The notes: a model not told the origin generated them from the sequence alone. Counted from the stretch's first letter, positions 53,058 to 63,311 are shown. The stretch: DNA of 64,000 nucleotides from Bacillus sp. RO2 (GCF_012911845.1 NZ_JAAXCU010000043.1:1-64000); one strand, 5' to 3'. Numbers and translations are program-made.

Positions 53058-54341
53058 ATGGAAAAGTGGACCTTAAGAGCAAGAAAGGAAATATGGTTTG
53101 TGCCAAGCCTTTATGCATTGGCAAGTCTTATCCTAACAGCGATTGTTATAATGGTAGACATCGTTTTTGCGGATTCGGTACAGAACTACCTTCCGAAAAT
53201 ATTTTTCACTAACGTCGACCTGAGCACCACCATCTTGAGCTCGATTGCGACCGCAATTCTCACGATGACGACCATTTCGTTTTCCACTATCATGGTGGTG
53301 CTGACCACCTATTCGAGTCAGTTCTCCCCAAGGACCCTGCAAGATTTCATGACAGAAAAGACAACCTTGCGTGTACTTGGTGTGTTTGTCGGTTCCTTTA
53401 TTTATTCGGTGCTGTCCTTATTGTTCATGAAAGATTGGTTAGATGATCAGCGAGTGTTAGCGTCAGGAGTTGGCGTGATTCTCGCCGTGATTTGTGTAGG
53501 ATACTTTGTCTTTTTCATTCACCATGTCGCACGCTCCATCCAGGTCAGCAAGCTTATTGAGAGGCTTATGAAAGAAGGGCTTGCTACAGTAAAAAAGAAA
53601 AAACTTCTCTATAAAGCCGAAAAAATACTTTTTGAAAAGCTAGATGTTTCAGCGTCCTCTTTTCAAGAAAAAATAGAACTCACTCCAAAAGCCACAGGGT
53701 ATGTGCAAGTCATCGATGCAGAGGGGTTGGCAGCCAAGGCGAAGGAGCAAGGTTTTCAGGTTGTTTTCAATAAACGCATTGGTGACTTTGTAACGGAACG
53801 AAGCGTGATCGCCATGGTTTATTTTACAAAAGATAAACCAGAAGACGTGGACTTGACCGCTTTCATCGAGGTGGGAGAAGAGCGTACGCCGCTTCAAGAC
53901 GGGGAATTTGCCTTGCAGAAACTCGCGGAAGTGGCCCTGCGAGCAATATCTCCAGGGATAAACGACCCTAATACAGCCAATAACTGCATTCGGTATATGA
54001 GCAGGCTGCTGATCGATTTTGGGGAGGTCGATTCAGACGCTATTACTTACCTGGATGAAGAGAAAGAGAAACGGGTGGCGATTCCGCAACGGACCTTTGA
54101 AGAAATCCTGTATACAGGGTTTTATCAGATTAGAATTTACGGAGAAAGGGATATTTCAGTTGTACTCACAATTTTGGAGTGCCTGATTCTTATCGCCGAG
54201 GGAAGCAATCAGGAGATCAAGGAAAAGGTTAAAAATATATGGGAGTTTTTAGTAGAAAGCATTAAAGAGGAATATTTCGAGCCGCTTGATATAAAAATGG
54301 TAGAGGAAAAGAAGAAAAAATTAAGTGAGTTACTAAACTAA
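53058..54341 (+). CDS. DUF2254 membrane protein
   Basis: 427 aa. Four membrane segments in the first 150 residues (VPSLYALASLILTAIVIMV, TTILSSIATAILTMTTISFSTIMVVLT, LRVLGVFVGSFIYSVLSLLF and a fourth near 140) and a cytoplasmic C-terminal half. TYSSQFSPRTLQDFM and ALRAISPGINDPNTANNCI are DUF2254 hallmarks. Function is not established. It replaces ywhA of the B. subtilis order. Confidence 0.85.
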   Translation: MEKWTLRARKEIWFVPSLYALASLILTAIVIMVDIVFADSVQNYLPKIFFTNVDLSTTILSSIATAILTMTTISFSTIMVVLTTYSSQFSPRTLQDFMTEKTTLRVLGVFVGSFIYSVLSLLFMKDWLDDQRVLASGVGVILAVICVGYFVFFIHHVARSIQVSKLIERLMKEGLATVKKKKLLYKAEKILFEKLDVSASSFQEKIELTPKATGYVQVIDAEGLAAKAKEQGFQVVFNKRIGDFVTERSVIAMVYFTKDKPEDVDLTAFIEVGEERTPLQDGEFALQKLAEVALRAISPGINDPNTANNCIRYMSRLLIDFGEVDSDAITYLDEEKEKRVAIPQRTFEEILYTGFYQIRIYGERDISVVLTILECLILIAEGSNQEIKEKVKNIWEFLVESIKEEYFEPLDIKMVEEKKKKLSELLN

Positions 54342-54344
54342 CAA

Positions 54345-54380
54345 AGGGATTCGAAAGCCTGTCCGAATCCCTCTTAATTA
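54345..54380. terminator. Bidirectional terminator
   Basis: AGGGATTCG and CGAATCCCT with a 10-nt loop between the convergent DUF2254 and 4-OT genes. Confidence 0.8.
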
Positions 54381-54566
54381 TTATTGATCGCTTAATCGCT
54401 TGCCGCCAACCGCATAGTGACCCTTTGTCATCTCTTCAATAAAGACGACGATTTTCTCTTCTGGTGCACCGGTCGTTTCGCTGACAGCAGCTGTCACTTT
54501 TTCCACCAACGCTTTTTTCTGTTCCTCACTTCGGCCTTCAAGCATCTTCACTGTTACATATGGCAT
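54381..54566 (-). CDS. ywhB: 4-oxalocrotonate tautomerase family protein
   Basis: 61 aa, the standard length. Catalytic Pro1 follows the initiator Met (MPYVTVKMLEGRSEEQKKAL), with conserved EKIVVFIEEMTKGHYAVGGKRL. Such enzymes isomerise 2-hydroxymuconate-type acids. There is no aromatic degradation cluster nearby, so the natural substrate is unknown, as for B. subtilis YwhB. Confidence 0.9.
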   Translation of the reverse strand: MPYVTVKMLEGRSEEQKKALVEKVTAAVSETTGAPEEKIVVFIEEMTKGHYAVGGKRLSDQ

Positions 54567-54689
54567 TTACCAATCGCTCCTTTGAATGTTTTTAACTCTC
54601 CCGTAAATTATTGTATAATGAAAAGAAAAGCGCAAGCGGCAGGATCGGTTTTGCCGCTACAGCTATACATAAGACAAGGGGGCTAGAAT

Positions 54690-55205
54690 ATGGATCAGGA
54701 AAAAAAGAAAAAACCAATTGGCTTTAATATTATAAAAAATGACCCGACAGACGGGCACGGAGGATTTGGGATCGGGGCATTGAGCCTTGATAATGTGTCA
54801 CCTGTGTTTGTAGATGTGGAGGGTGGGGAAGCTTTTGTCGATATCGGTGCAATGCATGCCCGCAGTACGGTAGAGCGTGGAATTAAGTTCCTTCCTAACA
54901 AAGAGGACGTGCCGAACGGAAAACCTTACTGGCTTGTGTGGGTAACTATCGACCGCAAGCAGGAAGGGCCATATTATGCAGGAGTGACAGCGTGTGAAAT
55001 GACGGTGGATCGTGAAATTCGCCGAGGTTACAAGTCCCTGCCAGAGCACGTGAATAAAATGGATAAGTCCATGAAACGCCATATTATGGTGGAGCATATG
55101 GATGACCATTCTAAAGCTATTTTGCAAAACTATTTGGAGTCTTATGATAGTGGAATGTGGGAACGAGCTTCTGATGAACTTAAAAAACAATTAGCAACAA
55201 ACTAG
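54690..55205 (+). CDS. ywhD: YwhD family protein
   Basis: 171 aa. KPIGFNIIKNDPTDGHGGFGIGALSLDNVSPVFVD and IGAMHARSTVERGIKFL are typical of YwhD. No known function. Shine-Dalgarno AAGGGGG. It occupies the same place as in B. subtilis, before pbpG. Confidence 0.9.
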   Translation: MDQEKKKKPIGFNIIKNDPTDGHGGFGIGALSLDNVSPVFVDVEGGEAFVDIGAMHARSTVERGIKFLPNKEDVPNGKPYWLVWVTIDRKQEGPYYAGVTACEMTVDREIRRGYKSLPEHVNKMDKSMKRHIMVEHMDDHSKAILQNYLESYDSGMWERASDELKKQLATN

Positions 55206-55337
55206 TTTGTCAAGGGGATATCAAAAATAAAGATGTGACATTTTTTTGAATGTTCGACTCTACCCACTTGAGTTATTACGACAAAAAAAGTAAAATTATA
55301 CTCACATGTGTAGAACACATGGAAAGCTAGGACACCT

Positions 55338-55376
55338 AAAACCCCCGGGAGACATCCCGGGGGTTTTAACTTTTTT
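55338..55376 (+). terminator. Strong terminator after ywhD
   Basis: AAAACCCCCGGGA, loop GACA, TCCCGGGGGTTTT, then AACTTTTTT. Confidence 0.92.
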
Positions 55377-55407
55377 AGGATACTATTATAATAATCTCAC
55401 TTAACTC

Positions 55408-55596
55408 CCTTATGATTTCCGTTCCAGGTGTTCGCTTTCCTAGGGGCGGTGCTTGAGCCTCCTCACAACGGTTCAGGGGTCTCGAGCTACCGCTATCTCC
55501 CTCAGGACAAGGAAGGCTACGTCAGCAATTCATCGCACGAAGAAAATGCGTTAGCATTTTCGACGAGTCTCACACCTTGCACTACAATCATAAGGG
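55408..55596 (-). repeat. Dispersed structured repeat, copy 7 (minus orientation, long form)
   Basis: The ends CCCTTATGATT and AATCATAAGGG are perfectly complementary over 11 bp. It contains GTTCCAGGTGTTCGCTTTCC, GTGCTTGAGCCTCCTCAC and the extra segment ATCGCACGAAGAAAATGCG. Confidence 0.92.
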
Positions 55597-55610
55597 GGAA
55601 TTTTATAACA

Positions 55611-57680
55611 CTACATCCAAGGAACAAATCGTTTCCACCATTTTTTATCTTCTTCTTTTGGCTGCTCTTCAGGGATTGCTTCTTCCTCTTTTACATCTTC
55701 TAGATGAGCCATACAGTATTCGGTTGGTTCGGTTCCTTTAATATAATAGCTTAGCCTTGAAACCGGACAGTCGCTTGTGGCAAGAAGGCCGCTCTCCGGA
55801 TTGACCTGCACCCCGACAACTCCTTCTGTTGGTGCAAATGCCACAACAGATTTATTGTCGAGCGCGCGCTCCATGAATCCTGCCCATAAATTTTTTGCAT
55901 AGTGTTTTTCCGCCCAAAGCGTAATGGATTGATCACGATCATAGCCTGTCCAGACAGCACTGACCAGCTGCGGGGTGTACCCAATCATCCAGCTGTCCGT
56001 TTCTGTGGATCCCGATTTTCCGGCATAAGGCCTTGTCAGCTTGTCGAGAATCGCATTTCCGGTTACGGCCATATAGCCGTTCAAAGCCGGATCGAACATT
56101 CCGGTCATCATATGATTCAGGACAAATGTTACATCAGGATCAAGTAATTGCTTCGTTTCTTTTTCCCGCTCATAAAGGATTTCTCCCTTGTAATTCACTA
56201 CTTTCTCAATAAAAACAGGCTTCACTTCTTTTCCACCATTCGCAAAAACACTGTAGGCATTGGCCATGTCGAGTACCCGGACAGGGGAGGTGCCTAATGC
56301 AAGAGAAGGGACATCCTTTATTTTGGAACGAATCCCAAGTTTTTTTGCCTGTTTGGTTAATTCTTTTTCGCCGAGCAGCAAGTGTGTTTTTACCGCATAG
56401 ACGTTATCGGATAGTGGCAAAGCCTGCATCATCGTCAACACATCATTCGCATAGTAATTATTAAAATTGTGCGGCGTGTATTGCGAGCGGCCGTTATCAA
56501 CTTCAAAGGTTGTCACTTCACTTCTAAAGCCTGTAGATGGCGTGAATCCTTGCTCAAGTGCTCGGTAATAGAGCAGCGGCTTGAAAGTAGAACCCGGCTG
56601 CCTTTCTGCCTGTGTCACCCGGTTGTACGGGCTTTCTTCGTAATCTCTTCCGCCTACAAGCGCAAGCACTCTCCCCGTTTTAGGATCCATAGAAACGAAC
56701 CCGACCTGCATATCAGACTCCGGATCGAACGTTTTCTCCACTTCCTCTTCGGCAATAGCCTGGAGAGTAGGATCCAACGTAGTGTAAATGTGAAGCCCGC
56801 CCAGTTCTAATTCTTTCTGCAGACCCAACACATTTCTAATCTCTGCTCGAACAGCATCTTGAAAATAAGGGGCCATAAACTCTTTCGGCAGATGCTCACG
56901 ATTTCCGTATGTTAGCGGCTGTGCGAGCGCTTCTTCCGCTTCTTTTTTCGTAAGAGAGCCGTTTTCCACCATGGAATGCAAGACAATTTCCTGCCTTTGT
57001 CGCGCCCGTTCGCTGTCTGCATAAGGTGAAAAGACGCTTGGACCTTTAGGAATACCGGCAAGCATGCTGGCTTCTGATAATGTCAGCTCTTTCGCAGGCT
57101 TGTTAAAATAGTAATAAGACGCCGATTCAATTCCATAAGCGCCATGACCATAGTAGATCGTATTTAAATAGCCTTCAAGAATCTCTTCTTTCGAGTAATT
57201 AGCCTCAATCCTAATCGTATAAAGGGCTTCATCCCATTTTCGCTTCCACGTCTTATCGTGAACAAGAAAAAGGTTACGGGCATATTGCTGCGAAATGGTA
57301 CTAGCTCCTTGAACCTTTGCACGCGCCTTAATATCGGCGAGGATTGCACCACCGATTCGTTTCGGATCAAACCCGTGATGGCTGAAAAAACGCCTGTCTT
57401 CCACCGCCACCGTCGCATTTACTAAATAAGGGGAAATGTCCTCGAGCCCGACCCAGTAACGCTTTTCGCCACTATGAGCCTCTCCAATAATGGATCCGTC
57501 CTTGCTGTAAAAAATCGACGACTGCGTAACAGAAAGGGGAGGAGCACCCTTGGATTTCGCATAAATCCAAACTCCGCCAACTAATAAAAAGAAAGAGATT
57601 GATAGGATAATTCCGATAAAAAGCATGGCACGAATATATTTTATAACCTGCTGAAACCGGTCGTTTGTGATTAATTCCAT
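55611..57680 (-). CDS. pbpG: Bifunctional class A penicillin-binding protein, PbpG (PBP2d)-like
   Basis: 689 aa. One N-terminal membrane anchor (about 17-45). The glycosyltransferase domain shows VEDRRFFSHHGFDPKRIG and QGASTISQQYARNLFL. The transpeptidase domain shows the active Ser in QPGSTFKPLLYY, then LSDNVYAVK (SxN) and AGKSGSTETDSWMIGY (KSG). It makes and crosslinks peptidoglycan; B. subtilis PbpG (YwhE) acts in spore germ-cell-wall synthesis. I chose ATG 57680 because AAAGGGGG lies 10 nt upstream, too close for the TTG at 57689. Confidence 0.93.
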   Translation of the reverse strand: MELITNDRFQQVIKYIRAMLFIGIILSISFFLLVGGVWIYAKSKGAPPLSVTQSSIFYSKDGSIIGEAHSGEKRYWVGLEDISPYLVNATVAVEDRRFFSHHGFDPKRIGGAILADIKARAKVQGASTISQQYARNLFLVHDKTWKRKWDEALYTIRIEANYSKEEILEGYLNTIYYGHGAYGIESASYYYFNKPAKELTLSEASMLAGIPKGPSVFSPYADSERARQRQEIVLHSMVENGSLTKKEAEEALAQPLTYGNREHLPKEFMAPYFQDAVRAEIRNVLGLQKELELGGLHIYTTLDPTLQAIAEEEVEKTFDPESDMQVGFVSMDPKTGRVLALVGGRDYEESPYNRVTQAERQPGSTFKPLLYYRALEQGFTPSTGFRSEVTTFEVDNGRSQYTPHNFNNYYANDVLTMMQALPLSDNVYAVKTHLLLGEKELTKQAKKLGIRSKIKDVPSLALGTSPVRVLDMANAYSVFANGGKEVKPVFIEKVVNYKGEILYEREKETKQLLDPDVTFVLNHMMTGMFDPALNGYMAVTGNAILDKLTRPYAGKSGSTETDSWMIGYTPQLVSAVWTGYDRDQSITLWAEKHYAKNLWAGFMERALDNKSVVAFAPTEGVVGVQVNPESGLLATSDCPVSRLSYYIKGTEPTEYCMAHLEDVKEEEAIPEEQPKEEDKKWWKRFVPWM

Positions 57681-57743
57681 CTTTCTCAAACCCCCTTTAT
57701 CTATGACCTCTATCTAATGAAATTTTTATAGTGAAATACCTAA

Positions 57744-57868
57744 GTTGATTGCAGTGGAAGGCGCGTAGACTTCCGCGGGAGGAAGGGACAGGGGAGACCT
57801 CGCACGCTTGTCGAGGAGGCTCCCGGGCCGCCCGCAGAAAAGCGAAGCGCCTGGAATGGAAATCAGCT
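57744..57868 (+). repeat. Dispersed structured repeat, copy 8
   Basis: GTTGATTGCAGTGGAAGGCG begins it and GCGCCTGGAATGG...AATCAGC ends it; the ends pair except for one base. Internal GCGGGAGGAAGGGACAGG and GGAGGCTCCCGGGCCGCC match copies 5 and 9. Confidence 0.9.
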
Positions 57869-58091
57869 GTTTAAACGAACATATATCTTCATTCATAAAA
57901 AATAGTTTTATTTCCTAGTATGAAATTCTTTGAACCTTTTTAAACATTTGCAGAAAAATAAATTTTTTACTTGAATTTTTGCTAGATTCATCTATACTTT
58001 TTTCTTGGTGATTAGAAAAGTGGAGGCGGATGATTTTTGGCCGCAGAAGCAAGAAATCCCGAGAAATCAATGTTTCATTTTTTATCGATAG

Positions 58092-58131
58092 GGAACGATA
58101 AAAACGAGCATTTAACGATAGAAACGAACGC
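58092..58131. repeat. Two 20-bp direct repeats ahead of speE
   Basis: AACGATAAAAACGAGCATTT and AACGATAGAAACGAACGCTT follow each other with a 20-bp period. It may be a minimal form of the 20-21 bp arrays. It sits in the speE leader. Confidence 0.6.
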
Positions 58132-58185
58132 TTATGGCCGCAAGATAGATAGTACATTTAATGTTGGAAGGGAATGTTGTACAAA

Positions 58186-59013
58186 ATGGAATTATGGTAC
58201 ACAGAATATCAAACAAAAAACTTCGGAATCACAGCCAAAATTAAACGCACTTTACATACAGAGCAGACGGAATTCCAAAAGCTTGATATGGTAGAAACAG
58301 AAGAGTTCGGCAACATGCTTATCTTGGATGGCATGGTTATGACAACACAAAAGGACGAGTTCGTTTATCACGAAATGGTGGCACACGTGCCATTGTTCAC
58401 ACACCCTAACCCTGAAAATGTGTTGGTAGTAGGCGGAGGAGACGGCGGCGTTATCCGTGAAGTCCTGAAGCACCCAAGCGTGAAAAAAGCGACACTTGTT
58501 GAAATCGACGGAAAAGTAATTGAGTACTCTAAAAAATACCTTCCTGAAATTGCAGGAGAGCTTGAAAACGAGCGTGTTGAAGTGAAAGTAGGCGACGGCT
58601 TCATGCATATCGCAGAAAGCGAAAACGTTTATGATGTAATCATGGTTGACTCCACGGAGCCTGTTGGACCAGCTGTAAACCTTTTCACAAAAGGCTTCTA
58701 CGCGGGAATTTCTAAAGCATTAAAAGAAGATGGCGTATTCGTAGCCCAAACAGACAACCCATGGTTCACACCGGAATTGATCACAAACGTTCAACGCGAC
58801 GTACGTGAAATCTTCCCGATTACACGCCTATACATCGCAAACATCCCAACATACCCAAGCGGCATGTGGACATTCACAATCGGTTCCAAAAAACACGACC
58901 CACTGGAAGTAAGCGAAGACCGCTTCCACGAAATCGACACAAAATACTACACAAAAGACCTGCACAAAGCAGCATTCGCCCTACCTAAATTCGTTGCTGA
59001 TTTAGTGAAGTAA
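58186..59013 (+). CDS. speE: Spermidine (polyamine) synthase
   Basis: 275 aa. [46 protein letters not shown] (decarboxylated-SAM binding) and [18 protein letters not shown] are diagnostic. It transfers aminopropyl groups to putrescine. ATG 58186 fits B. subtilis SpeE; an ATG at 58174 lies directly against AAGGGA and is less likely. With SpeB it forms the agmatine-to-spermidine route. Confidence 0.95.
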   Translation: MELWYTEYQTKNFGITAKIKRTLHTEQTEFQKLDMVETEEFGNMLILDGMVMTTQKDEFVYHEMVAHVPLFTHPNPENVLVVGGGDGGVIREVLKHPSVKKATLVEIDGKVIEYSKKYLPEIAGELENERVEVKVGDGFMHIAESENVYDVIMVDSTEPVGPAVNLFTKGFYAGISKALKEDGVFVAQTDNPWFTPELITNVQRDVREIFPITRLYIANIPTYPSGMWTFTIGSKKHDPLEVSEDRFHEIDTKYYTKDLHKAAFALPKFVADLVK

Positions 59014-59035
59014 TAAGGTAGAGAGATAAAGAAGT

Positions 59036-59142
59036 GAAGAGGGGTCTGACCCTCGCCACGGTACAGCTTTGAAGTTATAGAGAACTAAAGAGGGGTCTGA
59101 CCCTCAGCGCGTTAAAGCGCTAAGGGTCAGACCCCTTAAAAT
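59036..59142. repeat. GGGGTCTGACCC-type hairpin, copy 5 (tandem form)
   Basis: A partial unit (GAAGAGGGGTCTGACCCTC at 59036) is followed by a full hairpin: AGGGGTCTGACCCTCAGCGC and GCGCTAAGGGTCAGACCCCT around GTTAAA. It follows speE. Confidence 0.9.
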
Positions 59143-59200
59143 AAATATAAATCACACAATGAGGGACGAAAGTGAGATACGTCATATTTTAACTGTTTCA

Positions 59201-59384
59201 CCTGTTGATTGAAGTGCAGGGTGTGAGACTCCTCGAAAATGCTACGCATTTTCTTCGTGCGATACGTCGCTGTCGAAGCCTTCCATGTCCTACGGGAGGA
59301 AGGGACAGGGGAGACACCGCAACGAAGTGAGGAGGCTCCCGGACCGCCCGTGGAAAGCGAACACCAGGAACGAAAATCAACAGG
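59201..59384 (+). repeat. Dispersed structured repeat, copy 9 (long form)
   Basis: The ends CCTGTTGATT and AATCAACAGG are perfectly complementary over 10 bp. It contains the extra TCGAAAATGCTACGCATTTT...TTCGTGCGATACGTCGC segment, GGGAGGAAGGGACAGGGGAG and GAGGCTCCCGGACCGCCCG. It separates speE from speB. Confidence 0.92.
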
Positions 59385-59446
59385 AAGTTGACTAATTCAC
59401 ACCATTTTCTTGAAACTACCCCCTCACTCCAAGGAGGAAACCACCC

Positions 59447-60319
59447 ATGCGTTTTGATGAAGCATATTCAGGCAACGTATTTATTAAAAGCCACCCAAGC
59501 TTTGAAGATAGCCAAGCAGTAATCTACGGCATGCCGATGGACTGGACAGTAAGCTACCGCCCAGGATCCCGCTTCGGCCCTTCCCGTATCCGCGAAGTAT
59601 CCATCGGACTAGAAGAGTACAGCCCGTACCTGGACCGCGAATTAGAAGAAGTAAAATACTTTGATGCCGGCGACATCCCATTGCCATTCGGTAACCCGCA
59701 AAAAAGCATTGAAATGATAGAAGAATACATCGACAGCCTTTTAGAAAAAGATAAGTTCCCACTAGGTATGGGAGGAGAGCATCTTGTATCATGGCCTGTT
59801 ATTAAGGCAATGTACAAAAAGTATCCGGACCTTGCTATCATCCACATGGACGCACACACTGATCTTCGTGACGACTATGAAGGTGAGCCGCTTTCCCACT
59901 CCACACCAATTAAGAAAGCAGCAAACCTAATCGGCCCGACGAATGTGTATTCATTCGGAATCCGTTCTGGTATGAAGGAAGAGTTCAAATGGGCGAAAGA
60001 AGTGGGCATGCACATCTCCAAGTTCGAGGTACTTGAGCCATTAAAAGAAATTCTTCCGACACTTGCTGGCCGTCCGGTTTATGTAACGATCGACATCGAC
60101 GTTCTTGACCCTGCGCACGCACCAGGTACAGGAACGGTGGATTGTGGCGGCATTACATCCCGTGAGTTGCTTGCATCTATCCATGCGATTGCAGGTTCCG
60201 ATGTGAACGTGGTTGGAGCGGATTTGGTTGAAGTTGCACCTATATATGACGCTTCCGAGCAAACTGCCAACACAGCAAGCAAGCTGATCCGTGAAATGAT
60301 TTTAGGTTGGGTAAAATAA
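59447..60319 (+). CDS. speB: Agmatinase
   Basis: 290 aa ureohydrolase. Manganese-binding motifs: GGEHLVSWPV, MDAHTDLRDDYEG and TIDIDVLDPAHAPGTGT. It converts agmatine to putrescine and urea, supplying SpeE. It follows speE as in B. subtilis, but the two are separated by 433 bp that hold two repeat families. Shine-Dalgarno AAGGAGG. Confidence 0.95.
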   Translation: MRFDEAYSGNVFIKSHPSFEDSQAVIYGMPMDWTVSYRPGSRFGPSRIREVSIGLEEYSPYLDRELEEVKYFDAGDIPLPFGNPQKSIEMIEEYIDSLLEKDKFPLGMGGEHLVSWPVIKAMYKKYPDLAIIHMDAHTDLRDDYEGEPLSHSTPIKKAANLIGPTNVYSFGIRSGMKEEFKWAKEVGMHISKFEVLEPLKEILPTLAGRPVYVTIDIDVLDPAHAPGTGTVDCGGITSRELLASIHAIAGSDVNVVGADLVEVAPIYDASEQTANTASKLIREMILGWVK

Positions 60320-60390
60320 GCATTTTATATGTGGCTCTGTTTTTTAAGTACTTGCGAGAGTGCTTGGGGGACAGGGCTTTTTATGTGTTG

Positions 60391-60760
60391 GCAGGTTCTA
60401 TATGACCGAAGAAGGTGGGATTATAGAGAACAGTCGGAGAGTACCTATTTGCCCGAAGCTTGAGGAGATTAAGGTGAACTGTCAAATAGAACGCTTCTAT
60501 ACGCCCGAAGCATAAGGAAATCAAAGGAAACTGTCTAATAGAACGCTTCTATACGCCCGAAGCATGAGAAAATCGAGGGAAACTGTCTAATAGAACGCTT
60601 CTATACGCCCGACGTCCAAGGAAATCAAGGGAAACTGTCCAATAGAATGCTCCTATAAGCCCGAAGTCCAAAGAAACTCAAGCAAACTGTCCAATAGAAT
60701 ACCTCTATTCACCCGAGTTGTGCTTAAAATCCACCCAAGTGTCCAATAGAAGTCTCAATC
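60391..60760. repeat. Tandem array C, 52-bp unit, about seven copies
   Basis: The GTCYAATAGAA motif starts at 60433 (diverged, 48-bp step), 60481, 60533, 60585, 60637, 60689 and 60741, with all later steps exactly 52 bp. Each unit has ATAGAACGCTTCTATACGCCC, shown here as ATAGAA, CGC and TTCTAT plus ACGCCCGAA. It lies between speB and ywiB. The 150 bp after it hold AT-rich promoter sequence. Confidence 0.92.
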
Positions 60761-60910
60761 CCATCTCCACCCCACAAGAAAATCCTCCAATTTTTCACCC
60801 CCACCAACATCCTCTATTGAACTCCACACCCTACTTGTTTTATACTATGAAGGTTATAGAAAAATCGACGCGAACCAGTAAGCGTTAAAGATAAAAGGAT
60901 GTGGGGCCAG

Positions 60911-61366
60911 ATGGCAGACAATCAAAATCACTTAAAGATGCCGATAAAGGTGACGTTCCAATCGGAAATAATTAATGCGGATAATGACAGGGAATTTGTT
61001 GTGTTTGGAGCAGATGGTCAATACTACATAAAAGGTGAGTCAGAATACATCGTCTTCTCAGAAGAGCTTGAAGGCAAAGAGAAGGTCGATTGTTTTTATA
61101 AAATTACAGACAAAGAAGTACGTCTGAAGCGCTCAGGGGATATCAATATGTTGCAATCCTTCCGTGCCGGTGAAACGACTGACGGAAGTTACCAGGGTGC
61201 TGGCGCAAGGTTTCAGTTTGAAACGGAGACCGAAAAAGTGGTCATGATGAAAGATCCCGATAAGAAACGAGGCTGTTTGCAGCTTGACTATAAATTGAAG
61301 GTTCAAGATCAAATAACCGGTCAATACTTGATAACAATCAACTACGAGGAGGAACAGGCAAGATGA
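60911..61366 (+). CDS. ywiB: DUF1934 protein YwiB
   Basis: 151 aa from ATG 60911 with GTGGGG upstream. Beta-rich, lipocalin-like pattern: [34 protein letters not shown] and [23 protein letters not shown]. The family has no firm function. Its stop overlaps the argS start by four bases (ATGA), so translation is coupled. Confidence 0.88.
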   Translation: MADNQNHLKMPIKVTFQSEIINADNDREFVVFGADGQYYIKGESEYIVFSEELEGKEKVDCFYKITDKEVRLKRSGDINMLQSFRAGETTDGSYQGAGARFQFETETEKVVMMKDPDKKRGCLQLDYKLKVQDQITGQYLITINYEEEQAR

Positions 61367-63033
61367 ATATAGTAGAACAAGTACAAGAACGCCTGAAAGA
61401 AGAGATTAAGGCTTCCGTTCTTAAAGCAGGCTTGGCAACAGAGGAGCAAATTCCAGCTGTTGTGCTCGAAACACCGAAGGACAAAGCAAACGGAGATTAC
61501 TCCACAAATATGGCGATGCAGCTTGCACGCGTAGCGAAAAAAGCACCTCGCATGATTGCGGAAGAAATCGTGAAAAATTTTGATCAATCAAAGGCATCTA
61601 TTAAAAAAATAGATATCGCCGGCCCTGGATTCATCAACTTTTACATGGACAATACTTATCTTACGGACTTAATTCCGACAATCCTCAAAGCAGGCTCTGA
61701 GTATGGTCGCTCTAACGTCGGCAACGGCGAAAAAATCAATGTAGAGTTCGTATCAGCAAACCCTACAGGCGACCTTCACCTTGGACATGCCCGTGGTGCA
61801 GCAGTAGGGGATTCTCTATGTAATGTACTCGACAAGGCAGGCTACGATGTAACACGCGAATATTACATCAATGACGCTGGTAACCAAATCAACAACTTGG
61901 CACTTTCTGTTGAGGCACGCTATTTCCAAGCACTTGGCCAAGACAAAGAAATGCCGGAAGACGGCTATCATGGAAAAGACATCATTGGAATCGGCCAGGC
62001 AATCGCAGATGAGTTCGGCGACCGTTTTGTCCAAGAATCTGAAGAAGACCGCCGCAGCTTTTTCCGTGAGTACGGCTTAAAATACGAAATGAAAAAATTG
62101 CAACAGGACTTAGAAGAGTTCCGTGTCCGCTTTGACGTTTGGTACTCCGAGACTTCCCTTTATAATAACGGGAAAATCGACGATGCAATGGCAACCCTTC
62201 GTGAACAGGGTCACATCTACGAAGAAGAAGGAGCAACTTGGTTCCGTTCAACAGAATTCGGCGATGACAAAAACCGTGTACTAATTAAAAATGACGGATC
62301 TTACACGTATTTAACTCCCGACATCGCGTACCATCAAGATAAACTAAAACGCGGCCATGACAAGCTTATTAACATCTGGGGAGCAGACCACCACGGCTAT
62401 ATCCCTCGTATGAAGGCAGCCATTGAAGCGCTTGGTTACGGAAAAAACGCACTGGAAGTGGAAATCATCCAGCTTGTCCACCTTTTCCAAAACGGGGAAA
62501 AGATGAAAATGAGTAAGCGTACCGGTAAAGCTGTAACCATGCGCGACTTGATGGAAGAAGTGGGCTTGGATGCCGTACGTTATTTCTTTGCGATGCGTTC
62601 AGGCGATACGCATTTAGATTTTGATATGGACTTAGCAGTATCCCAGTCTAACGAAAACCCGGTGTTCTATGCTCAATACGCGCACGCTCGTATTTGCAGC
62701 ATGCTTCGTCAAGGGGAAGAGCAAGGTCTAAGCCTAGAAGGGGACTTTGCGCTAGAACACATCTCTTCTGAGAAAGAGATTGACCTTTTGAAAAAGCTTG
62801 GGGAATACCCACTTGCAGTAGCGGAAGCGGCAGAAAAACGCATCCCTCACCGAATTACGAATTATACATTTGAACTTGCTTCCGCACTTCACAGTTTCTA
62901 TAATGCGGAAAAAGTATTAGACCCTGACAACCAAGAAAAATCAAGAGCACGTCTAGGTTTGATGAAAGCTGTTCAAATCACGCTCCAAGATGCACTTAAG
63001 TTGATCGGAGTTTCAGCACCAGAGAAAATGTAA
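61363..63033 (+). CDS. argS: Arginyl-tRNA synthetase
   Basis: 556 aa class I synthetase. [12 protein letters not shown] is the HIGH motif and [11 protein letters not shown] the KMSKS loop. An N-terminal Add-1 domain (1-100) and a C-terminal helical anticodon-binding domain end in VSAPEKM. It follows ywiB with start/stop overlap. No T-box leader is visible upstream, in agreement with most Bacillus argS genes. Confidence 0.97.
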   Translation: MNIVEQVQERLKEEIKASVLKAGLATEEQIPAVVLETPKDKANGDYSTNMAMQLARVAKKAPRMIAEEIVKNFDQSKASIKKIDIAGPGFINFYMDNTYLTDLIPTILKAGSEYGRSNVGNGEKINVEFVSANPTGDLHLGHARGAAVGDSLCNVLDKAGYDVTREYYINDAGNQINNLALSVEARYFQALGQDKEMPEDGYHGKDIIGIGQAIADEFGDRFVQESEEDRRSFFREYGLKYEMKKLQQDLEEFRVRFDVWYSETSLYNNGKIDDAMATLREQGHIYEEEGATWFRSTEFGDDKNRVLIKNDGSYTYLTPDIAYHQDKLKRGHDKLINIWGADHHGYIPRMKAAIEALGYGKNALEVEIIQLVHLFQNGEKMKMSKRTGKAVTMRDLMEEVGLDAVRYFFAMRSGDTHLDFDMDLAVSQSNENPVFYAQYAHARICSMLRQGEEQGLSLEGDFALEHISSEKEIDLLKKLGEYPLAVAEAAEKRIPHRITNYTFELASALHSFYNAEKVLDPDNQEKSRARLGLMKAVQITLQDALKLIGVSAPEKM

Positions 63034-63043
63034 GACAAAGACC

Positions 63044-63085
63044 AAAAAGCTCTCTACTAGAAATTAGAGTAGAGAGCTTTCTTTT
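63044..63085 (+). terminator. Terminator after argS
   Basis: AAAGCTCTCTACT and AGTAGAGAGCTTT with a 9-nt loop, then CTTTTGG. Confidence 0.88.
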
Positions 63086-63133
63086 GGCCAAAATAACAAC
63101 ATAAGATAAAAACAACAAGGGAGTTTTTCAACA

Positions 63134-63310
63134 ATGAAAGAAAGTTTATTAGCCCTAGCAACAGGCATGGTCGTAGGATTTCTCTTCGCCCTGTTTCGCC
63201 TGCCAATCCCAGCACCGCCCGTATTCTCCGGCATCGTAGGAATCGTCGGTATCTACCTCGGCTACCGCCTATTCACCTGGATAGCACCAATTTTTCAATC
63301 AAGCAACTAA
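63134..63310 (+). CDS. XapX-domain small membrane protein
   Basis: 58 aa, too short for many gene callers. It reads MKESLLALATGMVVGFLFAL, then FRLPIPAPPVFSGIVGIVGI and a C-terminal YLGYRLFTWIAPIF. Two membrane segments joined by the proline-rich PIPAPP turn are the XapX signature. AAGGGAG lies upstream. No known role. Confidence 0.82.
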   Translation: MKESLLALATGMVVGFLFALFRLPIPAPPVFSGIVGIVGIYLGYRLFTWIAPIFQSSN

Positions 63311-63311
63311 A

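Noticed and set aside
58037-58294. 85-aa ORF overlapping the start of speE
   Set aside because: Overlaps a well-supported gene in another frame and covers a direct repeat; no family recognised.
60760-60910. T-box leader for argS
   Set aside because: No T-box sequence or specifier structure seen, and argS overlaps ywiB directly.
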